In this document: piece after piece, positions 23,835 through 36,400 of the stretch | Layout: every line of letters starts with the position of its first letter | Numbering within the stretch: position 1 is the first letter of the stretch | Source of the DNA: Phialophora verrucosa | Taxonomy: Eukaryota; Ascomycota; Eurotiomycetes; Chaetothyriales; Herpotrichiellaceae | Assembly (NCBI GenBank): GCA_002099365.1 | Contig: MSED01000006.1 | Coordinates: 2,170,001-2,234,000, forward strand | Direction: 5' to 3' | DNA length: 64,000 nucleotides | Position numbers and translations under genes: made by a program | The notes under the pieces: generated by a model | Databases searched by the model: none | Seen by the model: only the letters and a program-made list of their open reading frames with translations | Told to the model about the DNA's origin: nothing

Positions 23835-26265
23835 CCAACCACTTTAGAGCACGCAAGCAGCGCTCCGCGGAACAAGCACTCGTACTACTACAAGAATAGA
23901 TTTACACCGCCTGGCGGGGCCGACGCATCCTCAGCCTGATCACCTTCGATGTTAAAGGGGCTTACAATGGGGTCTGCAGAGAAAGGCTGCTGCAGAGAAT
24001 AAAGCCGCGAGGCATACTAGAGACGCTCCTTCGGTGGATAGAGGCATTTTGTTCCGAACGCACGGCAACGATTCAGGTTAACTGACAGTCCTCCGCGATC
24101 CGGAACCTATCACAAGCGGGCCTGCCTTAAGGCTCTCCTCTATCCCCGATCTTGTTCCTCTTCTTTAATGCCGATCTGGTATATAGACGAATTAACAGTA
24201 ACGGGGGAGCCATTGCGTTCGTGGACGACTTTACCGCATAGGTCACCGGCCTAACAGCTTCAGGTAACCGGGAAGGCATCGAAGCTATTATCAACGACGC
24301 TCTCGACTGGGAGAAAAGAAGCGGGGCGATGTTTAAGGCGGAGAAAACGGTAGTTATATACTTTACTAAGAAATTATATAAGACTACTATAGACTTCTTT
24401 ATTATTAAAGGATAAAATATTTAACCTAAATACTATATTAAGATTCTTAGAGTACTTATAGACAATAAGCTTAAATATAAAAAATATATAATAAGAGTAA
24501 TATCTAAAGGCCTAGAAGTAGTAATAGAGCTCTAGCGGCTGAGGGGCCTCTCGCCGTTAACGGCCCGACGCTTATTTATATCTACGGTCGCCTCGGTAGT
24601 TAACTACGCCTTTAATATTTAGATATATATATTTAAGGATAGATTAGTAGGACCTATTAATAGAGTATAAAGAACCGGAGCGTAGGCGATTATAAAAACG
24701 TTCCTTATAGTAGTAGCAGCCGTAGCGGAAGCGGAGGCTTATATCTTTAGTATAAAGGACCGGTTCTAGAGACGGGTAGTTAAGTTATAGATAGATATTT
24801 ATATCTTATCTAAAACTAACCCTTTTTAAAAGAATATATTATAAATATATAAATTTAAGATATAATATCGTTTATTACTTTATTAAGTAGTAAATATACT
24901 TAAAGACTTATTAGTAGAGAAATTAAAAACTATTAACCTATTTATACTAGCGCCTTAAGAGAAGCGGGTATAGACCGTTATTAATAAAACTATAACAGAA
25001 GAAGTAGATATAGTAGTATATATTATAGTTAGTAGCTTAGTATAGGACAGCTAAGTTAGAGTTAGTAGAGTTACTTAACTAGTATTATTAACTTATAGTA
25101 AGCTAAAGCTTAATATCTTTTACTCTATAATTAACGTAAGGTTATAATATAACCTATACTTAAAAGAACTCGCGGCGATAGCGCGAGCCCTAAGCTTACT
25201 ATAAAAGCTTAGGTTTTGTAGAATTACGCTCCTTATAAGTAATAAAGTAACGGTATTCTTACTCTAATAACTATATTAATAGTCTAGGTAAGAAGATATC
25301 TATAGTATTTACGATTCTATTAGACGGCTATAAAGAGAGGGAAATATAGTAACCATTATATTAACTCTAGTATATAATAATAATAAATATAAGAAGACTA
25401 TTAAATTAATAGTATAAATAATAACCTATCTAGAGGCCCTACTATTAATATAATAACTAGAGATAAATTAATAATACTTAATACTATATAGCCTAAATAT
25501 AGCACTAATAGAGATCTACTAGAAAAGGTAAGAAAGTATTTTAAGAGAGTTAATATAGTATTACTAGATAATAAAGCAGTTATATAATAAACTTTCACGG
25601 AAGGAAGCGAGCGTATTACCTTAATTTAGGATTAGTATAATAAGACTAAATAGCTATATTTACTGTATTAACGCCGCTTTAACTAATCTACGCGTATATA
25701 GATAAGTAAGGGAGATAGTCGAGTATTTTCTGTTTCGATATACTAAATAGATAGTATTCTAAATAGAGATACTATAATATATAAATATATAGAACTAATA
25801 GATTACTTTACTTAAGCGGGAAGATATTAACTAATAATAAGTCCTAGACTCTAAATCGGATAGTAGTTCGAGCGACGATATAGTTTACTATTATAATAAG
25901 ACGACTTAAGATTATTACTTAATAAGTTTACTATCCCCTTCCCCCCTCTATCACTATATTTCGGATCCCTTTTATCTTAACTTGTACCGGGAAAAGTAGG
26001 CGCGCTTTAGCTGCCGAGGGTAGGATACTGAAAGCTTAAAGAGTCTTCTTTAAGCTAGACAGCTATAGTAAGGTTACTAATATAAAACTTTATAAAGACT
26101 TAATAAGCGAGTAGGATTATATTATAAAGAAGAAATATATATTATATAAGCTTTAAGGGAACTAAAATATATTTTAAAAAATATATTAATAAATTAGCTT
26201 TAGCTATTTATTTAGCTTTACCGCTGAGCGTAATATATTATAATTATATATATATATATATATTT
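23835..26265 (+). mobile_element. 5'-truncated Tad-like LINE (RT, RNase H region, 3' end), RIPed
   Basis: The frame opens inside the reverse transcriptase: 'NHFRARKQRSAEQALVLLQE', 'LSLITFDVKGAYNGVCRERL', 'QAGLP' then TAA in place of Gln, 'GSPLSPILFLFFNADLV', and the catalytic 'IAFVDDFTA' (about 24,205-24,230). It continues with 'DWEKRSGAMFKAEKTVVIYF', a form typical of fungal Tad-like non-LTR elements. From about 24,345 the sequence becomes strongly AT-rich and the frame (thumb, RNase H and C-terminal region) fills with TAA and TAG. The frame ends near 26,015 ('DPFYLNLYREK', then 'ARFSCRG'). The 3' region is repeated in inverted orientation at 49.06-49.39 kb. No endonuclease domain is present, as expected for 5' truncation. 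Confidence 0.85.
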
Positions 26266-26375
26266 CTTCTATATTAATATTTACTTATATAATTATATTA
26301 TATATAACCGTAAGATATTACCCTTATTAATTAGTAATTCGCGGTTAGTATCGCGAATATTAGGAGTATATATTA

Positions 26376-27105
26376 AACCTAAGACAGATGGCGTTCCAGG
26401 AACGTCTCGGGCTAGGCCAGAGCCTGACTAGTGCCAGGAGGCCAATCTTCATGGCAGGATTCGGGAGAGGTCTTCTAGGACCACAGGACTTTGTATATAA
26501 ACGAGCAGACACGGCCTGAGACTAGGCACGCACAGACAGACCAATACTTGGTCTTGCTCAGACATTGCCAATCCAACAGTGTACAAAGACACATTTTGGG
26601 CTTCTCAGCATGTCTGATTGGTATGTCTTCTTTGAGCAAGCGGTAACTCGGTACGACGATGAATTGGCTGCAGAACGTTCTCTATGTAGACTCTAGATGA
26701 ACCAGCAATTTTGTACATTGAGAATCTGCAGGTCGCTCGGTCGGATTGGTGGTACTCATGCAAAAGCATCGCGTTCCAACAGATGCTTTTCGGTAAGTAA
26801 AGTTCGAGCCACGCCTCCAACAAATTGCTGAGTTTTCTCATGAGTCGCTGAAATCAGCTACTAGTGTCGGCACGCAGGTGTAAACAATAGTGAAGTCGCC
26901 CATCACTCGACGTTCAAGAAGCGCTCTGAGAATTGCTGTTTTCGGAGATCTTTGAGAAATATTGCCGTCCGCCAAGAGGATCCGGCAAAGCTGGACGCAA
27001 ATACTCCGTCCCCAAATTTGATACTGGCATCTGCCTGGCCGGATCGGTCTCGCGGTGTACTGAAGAAGAAGCCGGAAACGGTGCAAGCAGTGCACATTTC
27101 TCCGC
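26376..27105. other. intergenic region upstream of the cyclase-like gene
   Basis: GC becomes normal at about 26,376. The first 200 bp contain a TATA-like 'GTATATAAACGAG' (26,493-26,505) and could be a fragment of an LTR, but I found no second copy or target duplication. No gene recognised. Confidence 0.4.
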
Positions 27106-28669
27106 ATGGCTTTATGTGACGCAAATTCCCGTCTCATATTGTGTTGCCTATTTGAGCTCAACAGCACCGAACGCCGATGTTCTTCGTCGTCAGCCGCAAA
27201 CGTCGACTCCGGTTTACCAACATGTTACCGCTTCGCAGAGAACCTTGCCCCTGGTGAGGGACAACCTCCTGGCGCTGCTTGGATCTTGGGCAACCACGAC
27301 GACGTTGGAAAACTGTCATGTATCACTTCCAGAGACACGCACGAATGGAACCATCCGCAAATATACCACGGGCGGTTCAATCTCCTTACACTTGAAAGGG
27401 TCCTGAGGGTAATGAAGGAGGCAACAAAGGGCCGAGTTGTGAAGCTCAAGTAACTCCCGTGCCGGTCAGAGATGTTTCCTTCCTTCGCTTGACCTTTGTT
27501 CAATGTGACTTGGGTTGCACACAGTCTTCCTTTGGACCAGCGTTCTCCACCGATGTCGGGCTGGAGTGCCTTTGAGCACAGACTTACGCATGGTGCACCT
27601 CATGCCTTTGACGAAGTCTATGTGGTCAATCCACAGTCAAGCCCACAGTGGGACGGATTCCATCATGTGAGTCTCCCAGACTCTGATTTCGGGTGGCTTG
27701 GTAATGCATCAGGCAGCCCAGTCGGCTGACGGCTACTCAGTTCTGCCATGTCCCGTCAGGCTATTTTTACAACCAGGTGAGCTACAGAGACCTCGGAACC
27801 AAGGGTAGAGGGAATAGAGGCCTCCTCCCCTCTCAAATCGAGTCACACATTCTTACCAGGATAGTACCGCTAGGTCACTGCCAGAGATATTTACAAAGGA
27901 GATCCGAACCTCGGTGTGCAGGCGTGGGCTACACATGGCATCGCCGGCCGCGGCGTGCTCCTCGACTTCGGCAGGTGCGCCCAGGCCAACGGGGTCCAAG
28001 TCAACTACTTCGACAACTACAAGACCTCCCACCAGACCCTGGTCGAGGTCGCGGCCAGTCAAGGCATGAACCTGAAGCCCGAGAGCATGGGCGGCGACAT
28101 GCGCGTCGAGGATATTCTCCTCGTCCGCACGGGATTCCTGGAGCACGAGGCGTCGTTAAGCGAAGAGGAACGCGCGAAGATGCATCTCCGACGGCACGAG
28201 TTTACGCCCGACGTCGGCCAGCGCTACATCGGTCTCGAACAAAGCGAAGAAATGTTCGACTTTCTGCACGACTCGTACTCCGCCGCCGTGGGTGGAGACC
28301 AGCCTGGACTTGAGGCAATCCCGGCGGATGCTGGTACGTTGTTGGTTGGAGGACTTTCCCCCGATCCTCCCATCCCTGCGCGAGGACGCCGCCGCAATAG
28401 AAGATTCACAACTGACAGATTGACTTCATACAAAAAGGCTTCTACTTGCACGAACATCTCGCGCTCTGGGGTTGTCCGATCGGCGAACTCTGGGATCTCA
28501 ACGCTCTTACATCCTACTACGCGCCAACAAGAAGCGGACGTTCTTCTTGGCCAGTGCTCCCAGCAATGTCAGAGGTAGGTCGTCCCCACCAGGCCGTGTG
28601 GCGATCACGACTAACAGTGTCCCTTAGGTGGGTGTCGGTAGCATAGCTAATGCGATCGCCATATTGTGA
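27106..28669 (+). CDS. cyclase-family protein (PF04199-like, kynurenine-formamidase fold), possibly decaying
   Basis: The family comprises metal-dependent hydrolases and cyclases; the substrate of this fungal branch is not known to me. Exons inferred: 27106-27449, 27525-27666, 27741-27776, 27874-28333, 28438-28574 and 28628-28669, all with GT-AG and compatible phases. Landmarks are 'PPGAAWILG', 'LTHGAPHAFDEVY' and 'SPQWDGFHH' (metal-site region), 'AWATHGIAGRGVLLDFG', 'GYFYNQ', 'HLALWGCPIGELWDLNAL' and C-terminal 'VGVGSIANAIAIL'. Two oddities: exon 1 carries about 20 extra residues between 'DDVGKL' and 'FNLLTLERV' where relatives run straight on, perhaps an intron that lost its acceptor; and in the penultimate exon the family sequence ('NKKRTFFLASAPSNVR') is in another frame from about 28,527 until the next intron. 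It is therefore open but probably not fully functional. The start is uncertain. Confidence 0.7.
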
Positions 28670-29026
28670 AGGAACAAAAGGCAAGAGAATGGCGGCAGAA
28701 GAACGCGGATAAAAGTGCCCTTCAACAATCAGTGCTAGTTCTTGTTGTATCGTAGGTCGTGCAGTGACCTGCACCAGCAGGCTCACACGCCCAAAAAATA
28801 GTCTGACACCAGAGGAGACGATAGAATTGAAAAATTTTTTGGCCGAGAATGGCTCCTTTAGCTCTCTCTAGCTTTCTAGTGTAGATTTCCTCGAAAAAAG
28901 GCACCAGCAGCAGCTGCATGCCAAATGTGACCCGAGGCAGGTTTCCCATGTAACAGGAATTATGGAGAAGCCCAGTTTTTCAGCTCATCACCAAAGTGTC
29001 CGCTTTGTTGTTGTTGCTGTTGTTGC

Positions 29027-29098
<72 letters not shown>

Positions 29099-29123
29099 CC
29101 CTCGAGAGGACCTACCGTCTATT
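28670..29123. other. intergenic between convergent genes
   Basis: It lies between the cyclase-like gene (+) and the SDR gene (-), both ending here. It holds 3' UTR sequence and the TTG microsatellite listed separately. Nothing else recognised. Confidence 0.6.
29005..29098. repeat. (TTG)n microsatellite
   Basis: About 30 TTG units with two CTG variants near the left end. It lies 26 bp beyond the stop codon of the SDR gene, so probably in its 3' UTR. It produces long false poly-Leu, poly-Val and poly-Thr frames. Confidence 0.95.
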
Positions 29124-30286
29124 TTACCAGCCCGTGTACCCGCCATCAACCAACAGATCAGCCCCGGTGACATACGAGCTGGCATCCGACAAGAGAAAGA
29201 CAATGGGCCCTCGATAATCCTCTGGTGTGGACAGCCGCTTCAGCATCGTCTCCTCGGTCCACAATTGTTCAAAGTGGCCGTTTGACAGCACGCTCGCGGT
29301 CATCGGGGTGCGGATGACGCCGGGGCTGACCGAGTTGACTCTGATCGAGCCACCGCCGTCTTGCAAGGAGCCCCATTCGGAGGCCAGGTTGCGCGTGAGC
29401 TGGTGCACGCCGGCCTTGGACGCCGCGTACGCGGCGTTGGGTGTGCCCTACAGGATCCAAAATAAAGAAACCCAAAGTCAGTCCTTCGTGCGTCTTCTTT
29501 CTTGGGCCAGTAGTCCCGTTAAGGCGGGAGACCAGTCTTTTCGAGGGGGTGAAAAGAAAAAAAAAAGAAGAAAACGCACACACCTTGTTGACCACATATC
29601 CGCTCATGCTCGCGATAAATACAAAACTGGCGGAAAGATTGTGCTTCTTGACCAGCTGCGCAGCCGCCTGCGCACATATCAACGTCCCGATGAGGTTGAC
29701 TTCGATGATCCGCTTGGCGTCGTCGACCGGGAAGCTGATGGACGGGCCAACCCAACCGATTGCAGCGCAGTTGACCAGTCCGCGCAGCGGATACCGGGCG
29801 GAGGCGACGGCGTCTTCGAACACGGCGTAGGTAGACTCGAGGTTCGAGATGTCGCATTGACAGTATGTCACGATCGTCCCGTTCTTCTCTGCGGTTCTGT
29901 GCAGGTCTTCTGAGAGCACCAGCATTAGCGATTTGGAATTGTGCTCGATTCGATGCTCCGTAGTGATGCTTACCTAGGTGAGAAATCCTGAGCTCCGCTT
30001 CCCGGTCAATGGCAATCACGTCGGCCCCAGACTGCAATATGGCTTTGACCACTACGACTCCCATCCCGCCCATGGCACCGGTTACTGTATTCAGAGTAAG
30101 TCCTCGCAGTCACAGAAGGGTGGAAGGCATGGCGAAAGGTAGGAAACACTTTGTTCCGACATTGGTGTCCCGTCACATACCAATGATTGTTCGGTGGTCG
30201 AGGGAAAAAAGCTCTCTGGTAAAGTCGTGTGTTGGAATATGCTGCCCGTTCATGGCCGGTTCGACAAAAGGTTCTGTTGAAATCAT
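29124..30286 (-). CDS. short-chain dehydrogenase/reductase (classical SDR)
   Basis: It catalyses NAD(P)(H)-dependent oxidation or reduction of an alcohol, sugar or polyol; the substrate is not determinable. Exons on the minus strand: 30286-30181, 30084-29974, 29909-29584 and 29447-29124, giving 288 residues, normal for a classical SDR with a short N-terminal extension. The cofactor motif TGAMGGMG is at residues 37-44 (TGxxxGxG). 'DIS' of the adenine pocket follows, then 'NCAAIG' (variant of NNAG). The catalytic Ser lies in 'FIASMSG' (Ser175), Tyr188 and Lys192 in 'YAASK', and 'VSPGVIRTPM' and a C-terminal 'DGGYTGW' complete the fold. All key residues are present and no frame is broken. It is divergent from the transaldolase gene, and the shared intergenic region contains the CGG palindrome 322 bp upstream of this start. 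Confidence 0.93.
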
Positions 30287-30607
30287 GGTGCTCCTGAGCC
30301 GTAGACGAACGACGAACGACGTCTCTGGTGGGAACGCAGACGAGAGTAAGGAGATGCTTTTTGGTCCTGCAAGATGTACGCAGGTGACCTAGAATGAATG
30401 GGTTCCAGAGGGAAACAACAGCCAAGGCACCTCTGCTCCCACCCTTTTTCCCACTTGTCTCTTCAAGACATGTGCCATCTCGGATCCTGCGCGTCTTGCC
30501 CGCGCGCAATGTTCTCGACCTCATCGGGTTGGACTGGATGGGGGTGAGTTCTTCGATTCTAAGCATTGTGATGTCGCCGCTTCTACTCGCTACCGTGCCG
30601 TATATGG

Positions 30608-30631
30608 TTAGCGGCGGATGGCGGACCGCCG
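30608..30631. promoter_or_regulatory. CGGCGG-N8-CCGCCG palindrome, copy 2
   Basis: TTAGCGGCGG, eight bases, then CCGCCG. It lies in the 0.7-kb divergent promoter between the SDR gene (322 bp upstream of its ATG) and the transaldolase gene (354 bp upstream of its ATG), so one site could serve both. Operator function is inferred from the CGG symmetry and the other three copies. Confidence 0.65.
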
Positions 30632-30984
30632 CCAAAGACACTTTTGACACTGCCTTAGCACGAGTTGGCGGCCCGGGTGGCGGATAATGCAGTTTCCCGC
30701 ATGAGGATGTGTAAAGGCCAGACGGGGAGATGTCCCCGAGGTCGGGGAATGGAGAAAATCTAGGAGGAAAGGAACGAACAAAGAAGAGGACGGGCTTGAA
30801 ACAAAGAGACCAGGCTCCAGGTCGTTTCTTCCTGCGCTCGGACTAGCAGGAAACACAGGACATCAATCTTGGGCATCGAGCACTAGTTTCTTTCCCTTAT
30901 TTCTTAGGTCTTTCCCAGTGCAGCTTGTCCCTTCGTCCCCTTGATAAAGAGAAAGACAAACTCTGACCAGTACACACACCGGTC

Positions 30985-32386
30985 ATGGCACCACGCTCCC
31001 TCCTCGACAGACTCGAAGAGCTCTGCAATGTCGACGTCGATGACGTGGACACAAACCTTGTCAAAAGCTTGCCTTTCACTCCTCACAACCGTACGTCAAC
31101 CCGGGCGCCGGTGAAAGAGCGTCTCGAGTTGCTGACCGACTCGATCAGAGACTTCGAACCAAGGTCTCGTCACAAGCGAGTTGCTGAAGCCCGAGAATCA
31201 ACCCGTGCTGGAAGAGCTTGTGGACAAGTACGGCGAGAGGGCTTGGAGAAAGTGTATAACATGGCGGTATGTACTCTTCGGGGTACCCCGTCAAGACTTT
31301 GGATGTGTTTGAATCTGATGAACACTTCGAGATGTTAGGGTGGGACCCTATATGCCAGAAACGTCCCGTACTTGTCCGGTCGTGTCCTTATCCAAACTTC
31401 TGTCCGTTATGTGAATAACCGTGCCGCCATTATCAAACAATGCCAGGAGTATGCCGACGCATTTAAGAAGGCTGGTGTCTCAAGAGATCGTTTCGCCATA
31501 AAAGTGCCATTTTCTGGAGCTGCGGCTTCTCCGGCCCTCGAGCTCAATGCCCAAGGCATTCACACGCTTGCAACCGCTGTCTTCTCTCTCGAACAAGCCA
31601 TTGCAGCCAGCTAGTCAGTCCAACTATCTGTTTATCAGCCCACGCTATAATGGTCAGTAGAATGTCTTTAAATTATTAGCTATATGTAGATCCACCTAAC
31701 CTTCATCTCAGAAATTGCAGTATATTTAGATCCGTCGCTACGTCCATAGGTTAAAGACCCAGCGCTCGAGGTATAGTCTACTTATTCGTTGTCGCGTATA
31801 ATAAGTTAATAGACACTTTAGCATCCCATGTCACCCCGCGTAATACACATTCTCAAGACATTTACGGAAGCTTATGTGTAGACGAAGAAGGAGCAAACGA
31901 TCATAGTCGTCGCAAGGTAAGTTGTGCGCTAGAGGCCGCTGCTCTGCCTGCTAGGAAGTTCCTGCTGACCGTTCTTACTGCAACAGCCATTTCAATTTTG
32001 TCGAGATTCTTACAATAGCCGAATTAGGTTATTAACATGTCACTATTCAAGGGCCCAACCTCAAGAAGCTTATAGAGACTCCTGACGCCCTTCCTCCGGA
32101 AGTTAAGACGAAACCTAAGTATCCGTATGCTGAATTTGCTATTGCAGAGCGCCTGAAGACATTAGAAACCCTAGATCCGCTTTTGGGGTCGGAGTGGAGT
32201 GGAGTACTAGCTACAATGAATACAGATTTTGTGGCGGACGGCGGGAAAAAGCTTAACTAGTTCATCGCAGAAAATTCGGTGCTGAGTAGAAGGTTCGGAG
32301 ATGCTTATAAATTCTTCCTCGAGGCAGAAGAAAAAGCTAAGGCGGCTAATGAAAGGGTTATAGTGGTAAAAGGCTTATAGGGTTAG
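30985..32386 (+). pseudogene. transaldolase-family gene, inactivated
   Basis: Intact relatives move a dihydroxyacetone unit between sugar phosphates in the pentose phosphate pathway. Almost the whole gene can be followed: 'LLDRLEELCNVDVDDVD', then across an intron 'LVTSELLKPENQPVLEELVD' (about 31,155), 'LEKVYNMA' in a shifted frame (one base lost near 31,243), 'YLSGRVLIQTS' (31,370-31,402), 'SRDRFAIKVPFSG', 'LEQAIAAS', 'LFISPRYN', 'YLDPSLRP' TAG 'VKDPALE', 'HPMSPRVIHILKTF', and 'ELGY' TAA 'HVTIQGPNLKKL' to a C-terminus near 32,386. In-frame TAG or TAA replaces probable Gln at about 31,612, 31,755, 32,035 and 32,260, and density rises toward the Gypsy element 0.7 kb away. Expected lysine motif regions are recognisable but the gene cannot be functional. 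It shares its promoter region with the SDR. Confidence 0.82.
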
Positions 32387-33058
32387 TCCGGCTATAGAGT
32401 TAGGAGTAGCATAAAGAGAGTGCCTTAAAAAGTGTCGTTCTAATAATAATGCCTATTAGCCCGTTAATAGCCTGCACTTTATATACAGCTGCCTATATTA
32501 ACTCCAGGTTTCTTAGTCTTATAAAGCGGCTTTTATATAATAACTATTAATACCTTATCTGCAGCAAATCGATAAATCGCCACCGGGGACTATATCTTAT
32601 ATCAGTGACCGGAGTAACGTAGCAGCAGGCAGACTAATAATTATTTTTAAAGGGAATGTTTTCGGTGACGGTTATAGTCTACCGCGTTTAGGGGTTACGC
32701 AGCCGCTGCTTTCGGTATATAGAGTTTACGATTTAAAAGCCGTATTTAATGCTTGAACCAGGTAGTGCCTATGGTCTCACAAGCCCAACAGCCGTCTCCA
32801 GCAGTTCTAAAACATCTTCGACTGCATTAACCAGTACAGGAGTCCGAGCAGTAAGCGCGATGATCAGTGTATAGCCTATATAGCTACGTAGATTATACTA
32901 GTTAGCTATCGATTCGAATAGGTAAGGCAAGAAACAACTTACTACTAGGCTATACTAAAAGTATATAGGGACCTCTATAATAGAACATAACTAGTAGTTA
33001 AGAGAAATACTCGACTAGTAGAGAGGTAAATTCGGTAATATTTAAGAACTATTACTAG
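32387..33058. other. RIPed spacer between transaldolase relic and Gypsy LTR
   Basis: Moderately AT-rich with many TA steps, no recognisable gene. It is presumably the former 3' flank of the transaldolase gene, hit by RIP spreading from the element. Confidence 0.5.
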
Positions 33059-33418
33059 TATAACGGTACGGTACACTAATAGAAGAAGGTAGGGCGAACA
33101 CTATATAAAGGTATAGATTACTTAATACTAAGAGACTAAACTAGAGAGAGAGAAAGGGTATAAAAGGCGCGGTACCTGTTACCTTAGATAAATACTTCCC
33201 TCCGCTAAGGATTTCGGTATACGCGTAAGCCGCTAAGGATTTTAGTTACGTACAGCTAATTAGCGTTTAGCTATATAATTATATAGCCTTACTTACCTAA
33301 TTAGGATAAAGCTTAGTAGGCACGCGCTTTACTGGAAATAGTCGCCTATAGCCTATAGCCTTATCTTCTATTATATACGGTTATATATATATACTCGAAC
33401 CTAGTATAGGTTATAATA
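33059..33418 (-). repeat. left LTR (3' LTR of the element)
   Basis: 360 bp, begins TATAACGG (RIPed from TGTAACGG) and ends TAATA. It is about 90% identical by eye to the right LTR, with nearly all differences C/T or G/A. Confidence 0.9.
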
Positions 33419-36400
33419 ATACCCCCCCTCTTTAAAAAAGTTTATCTTTAAGCTTTATTATTATTATTATAATTCTTTATTAATTTATTATTTTTTTAAT
33501 AATATAGCTAATCTTATAATTTTCTTAAGGGTTTTAGTTACTAAAGATATTTCTTATAGTAATTATAAACTTTATATAATATATTCTTAAAGTTAGAGGC
33601 CGAATATTATTTAAAGTCTTTATTCTAACCTAGCTATTATACTCAATATTATAGCTTATTACGGCGCTTTTATATAGCTAAAATTTCCTTAACCTTTTAC
33701 TTATTCTCTTTATTTACTTTAATCGAAGGTAGAAGTTTATTAACCTATCCTAAGAGAAGGTTATCTAATACCTTTCTAAGCCGGTCGAGAGAAAAGACTA
33801 GGTATACCTTTATTAAAGAGGATAGGTCTAGCCTAAAGGAGTTCTTAACTTACTCTAGGATATAAAATAAACCTATTATTTAGTGCCTTAGTTTTTAGCT
33901 AAGGCGATTAATCTTTTAGTTCTTTATTAACACCTAGACTAGGTTACCTTCTATAAAGTTAACTTTCTAATAATACTTATTAGCCTAGTATTTCTATCGT
34001 TCCTAAACGAGCTTTATTATATTATATATTAGCTCTTAAATATTATATATTCGACGAGCGAGTTATTAAGCTTTATCTTAGCTAAGCCGCTTTCGCGTAT
34101 TTAAGAGTTCTTCTAAAGGTTTCTAATTAAAAGAGGTTCTTAGCTTATATTTATTTTTAATAAAGAAAGAGCTTATACCTATAGAGTTATAAGGGAGTAT
34201 AGTTTAAGTATAGTCTATTATTAGTAAGAGGTTAGCCTAGTTATTTTAGTAGTAATTTATAAAAGGCCGTAGTCGTTAGTTAAGGTACTAGTTTATAATT
34301 TCTATTTACCTATTAGTTTATAGATAGAAAGCCGTTAATAGCTTAAGCTTAATTCCTAAGATACAGCAGAACTCCGTTTAGAACTTAGATATAAACTATA
34401 AACCGCGGTTAGAGACTATTATATTTAGAGGCCTATAGTTTCGGTAGATAAAGAAGATAAATAACTACGCTATCTCCTTTATAATAATAGTTTTATAATA
34501 GGAGATAAAGTAAGCTCGCTTCTCTAGACGATTAATTACTATATATACTATATTATACTTATTCCGATTTACGAAAAAGGACTTAAAATCTATTATAATA
34601 TACTACTATAGTCGGTTAGAGATAAGTAGCGGCTTTAGAGTTTCTAGCGGTAGGTCTTAAGGGACTATAGTATATCGATAAATATAGTAATTTTAAATAA
34701 ACTAGGTAACGTCTCTAGAGAGATTCGGCTAATAATAATAAATAGATAGTAGTTTATTTATTTTATTCCGGCTAAGGTAAGCTATTAAAATTTAGTTATA
34801 TACTTCCGCGATTAGCTTAGCCTATAGTTTATCTTTATTTAAGACTACTAGTCTCCTCTTAAATTATAATAGTTCTTATAATAGTATCTAGAGATACTAG
34901 TTTAGATAAACCTTTTCTCTTTCGGCGTCTAATAAAGGACTTTTACAATTTACTTATAATATCTAGTTAATTAGCTCTAGGGGGTTAAGGTCTATAAGCG
35001 CTAATAAAGGTAGTAGAGTAACCTCTTCGCCTAACCTTTCCGGGCCTAGTAAGGTTCGTATCTAGTCTTCTTTTATCGCCTATTTCTAGTCTTCCTAATC
35101 CTATCCTCGTCGAGTTAAGGCGTCGGCTCGCTTATTTTATTTTTCTAGGCGATATTAGATCCTAAAGTAATATTAGGTAAGGATACTAGCCTAACAGGCT
35201 TATCGAGCGGTTAATAGCCTCTTAGATATAAAGTATTCTAAAGCTTTATAATTAGTAAGGACTAGAATATTTAGCTCTATACTCTAAAGCTCCGCGCGCT
35301 AAGTTTTAAGAGTATATATAATAGCGAGTATTTCTTTATTATAGATATTATAGTTATATTCCGTTAAGGCTATTATCTTTAAATAGTATATAATAAAGTA
35401 CTAATTTCCGCTAGTCGAGTCTTACTAAGAGAGTATATTAGTGATAACTCCGTCCGAGGCGTTAGTCTCTAGTATTATTTTACGATCCGAGTAGAAATAC
35501 CTTAGTATTAAGGTTATTATTAACCGATACTTTAGTTCCTTAAACACTTATATATAATCTTTATTAAAGGTAAAGGGATAGTCCTTCTTTATAAACTAAG
35601 TTAGAGGGCGTATAATTCGGCTAAAATTTTAGATAAAGATATAATAGAAGTTATAGAACCCTAGGAACGCTTATACCTTCTTTATAGTATTAGAGACTTT
35701 TTAGATTAATAGTACCGCTATCTTTACGGGATTTATATATATACCCTTAGTGCTAATAATAAACTTAAGGTATTTAGTCTACTTAACTTAAAACTTATTT
35801 TTCTTAATATTAACTTAAAGTTTAGCTTTCTATAATCGCGATAGGACCTTCTTTATATATTCCGTATATTCTAGCTTATTCTTTAAGTAAATTAAGATAT
35901 TATCTAGATAAGCTATAATAAAGTTATTTAGGTAGTTAAATAGAACGTTATTTATATAGCGCTAGTAAATCGCTAAGTTATTTATTAGCCTAAAGGGGAC
36001 TACCTTATACTTATAGGCCTTATAATAAGTACGAAAGATAATAAGTTCCTTAAAATTCGGGTATATATAAATATAATAGAAAGCTTAGTAAATATTAAGC
36101 TTCGTAAATACCCGAGCCTTATTAAGTTGAGCTAAGGTCTCGTTAATTAAAGGTAAAGGGTAGCGGTCCTTCTTAGTAAGAGCGTTTAATTTCTAATAAT
36201 TAATATAAAATCTTAGTTCTCCTTTAGGTTTTTCGATAAATAAGATAAGTAAAGTAAAAGGGGATTAATTAGATTTAATAAACCCCTTTTAGAGATTCTC
36301 TTTAAGGTACTTCTTTACTAATAAAAGCTTATTTATATTTATTCGGTATAAGAGGCTATATCTTAAATTATACTCCTCTTCTAGCTATATTCGGTAATTA

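Noticed and set aside
26391..26590. LTR-like sequence with TATAAA at the edge of the LINE
   Set aside because: No second copy and no target duplication visible in the window; kept only as a remark on the intergenic region.
28962..29285. Open frames with poly-Val, poly-Leu and poly-Thr over the TTG tract
   Set aside because: They are translations of the microsatellite in the SDR 3' flank; no domain and no conserved start.
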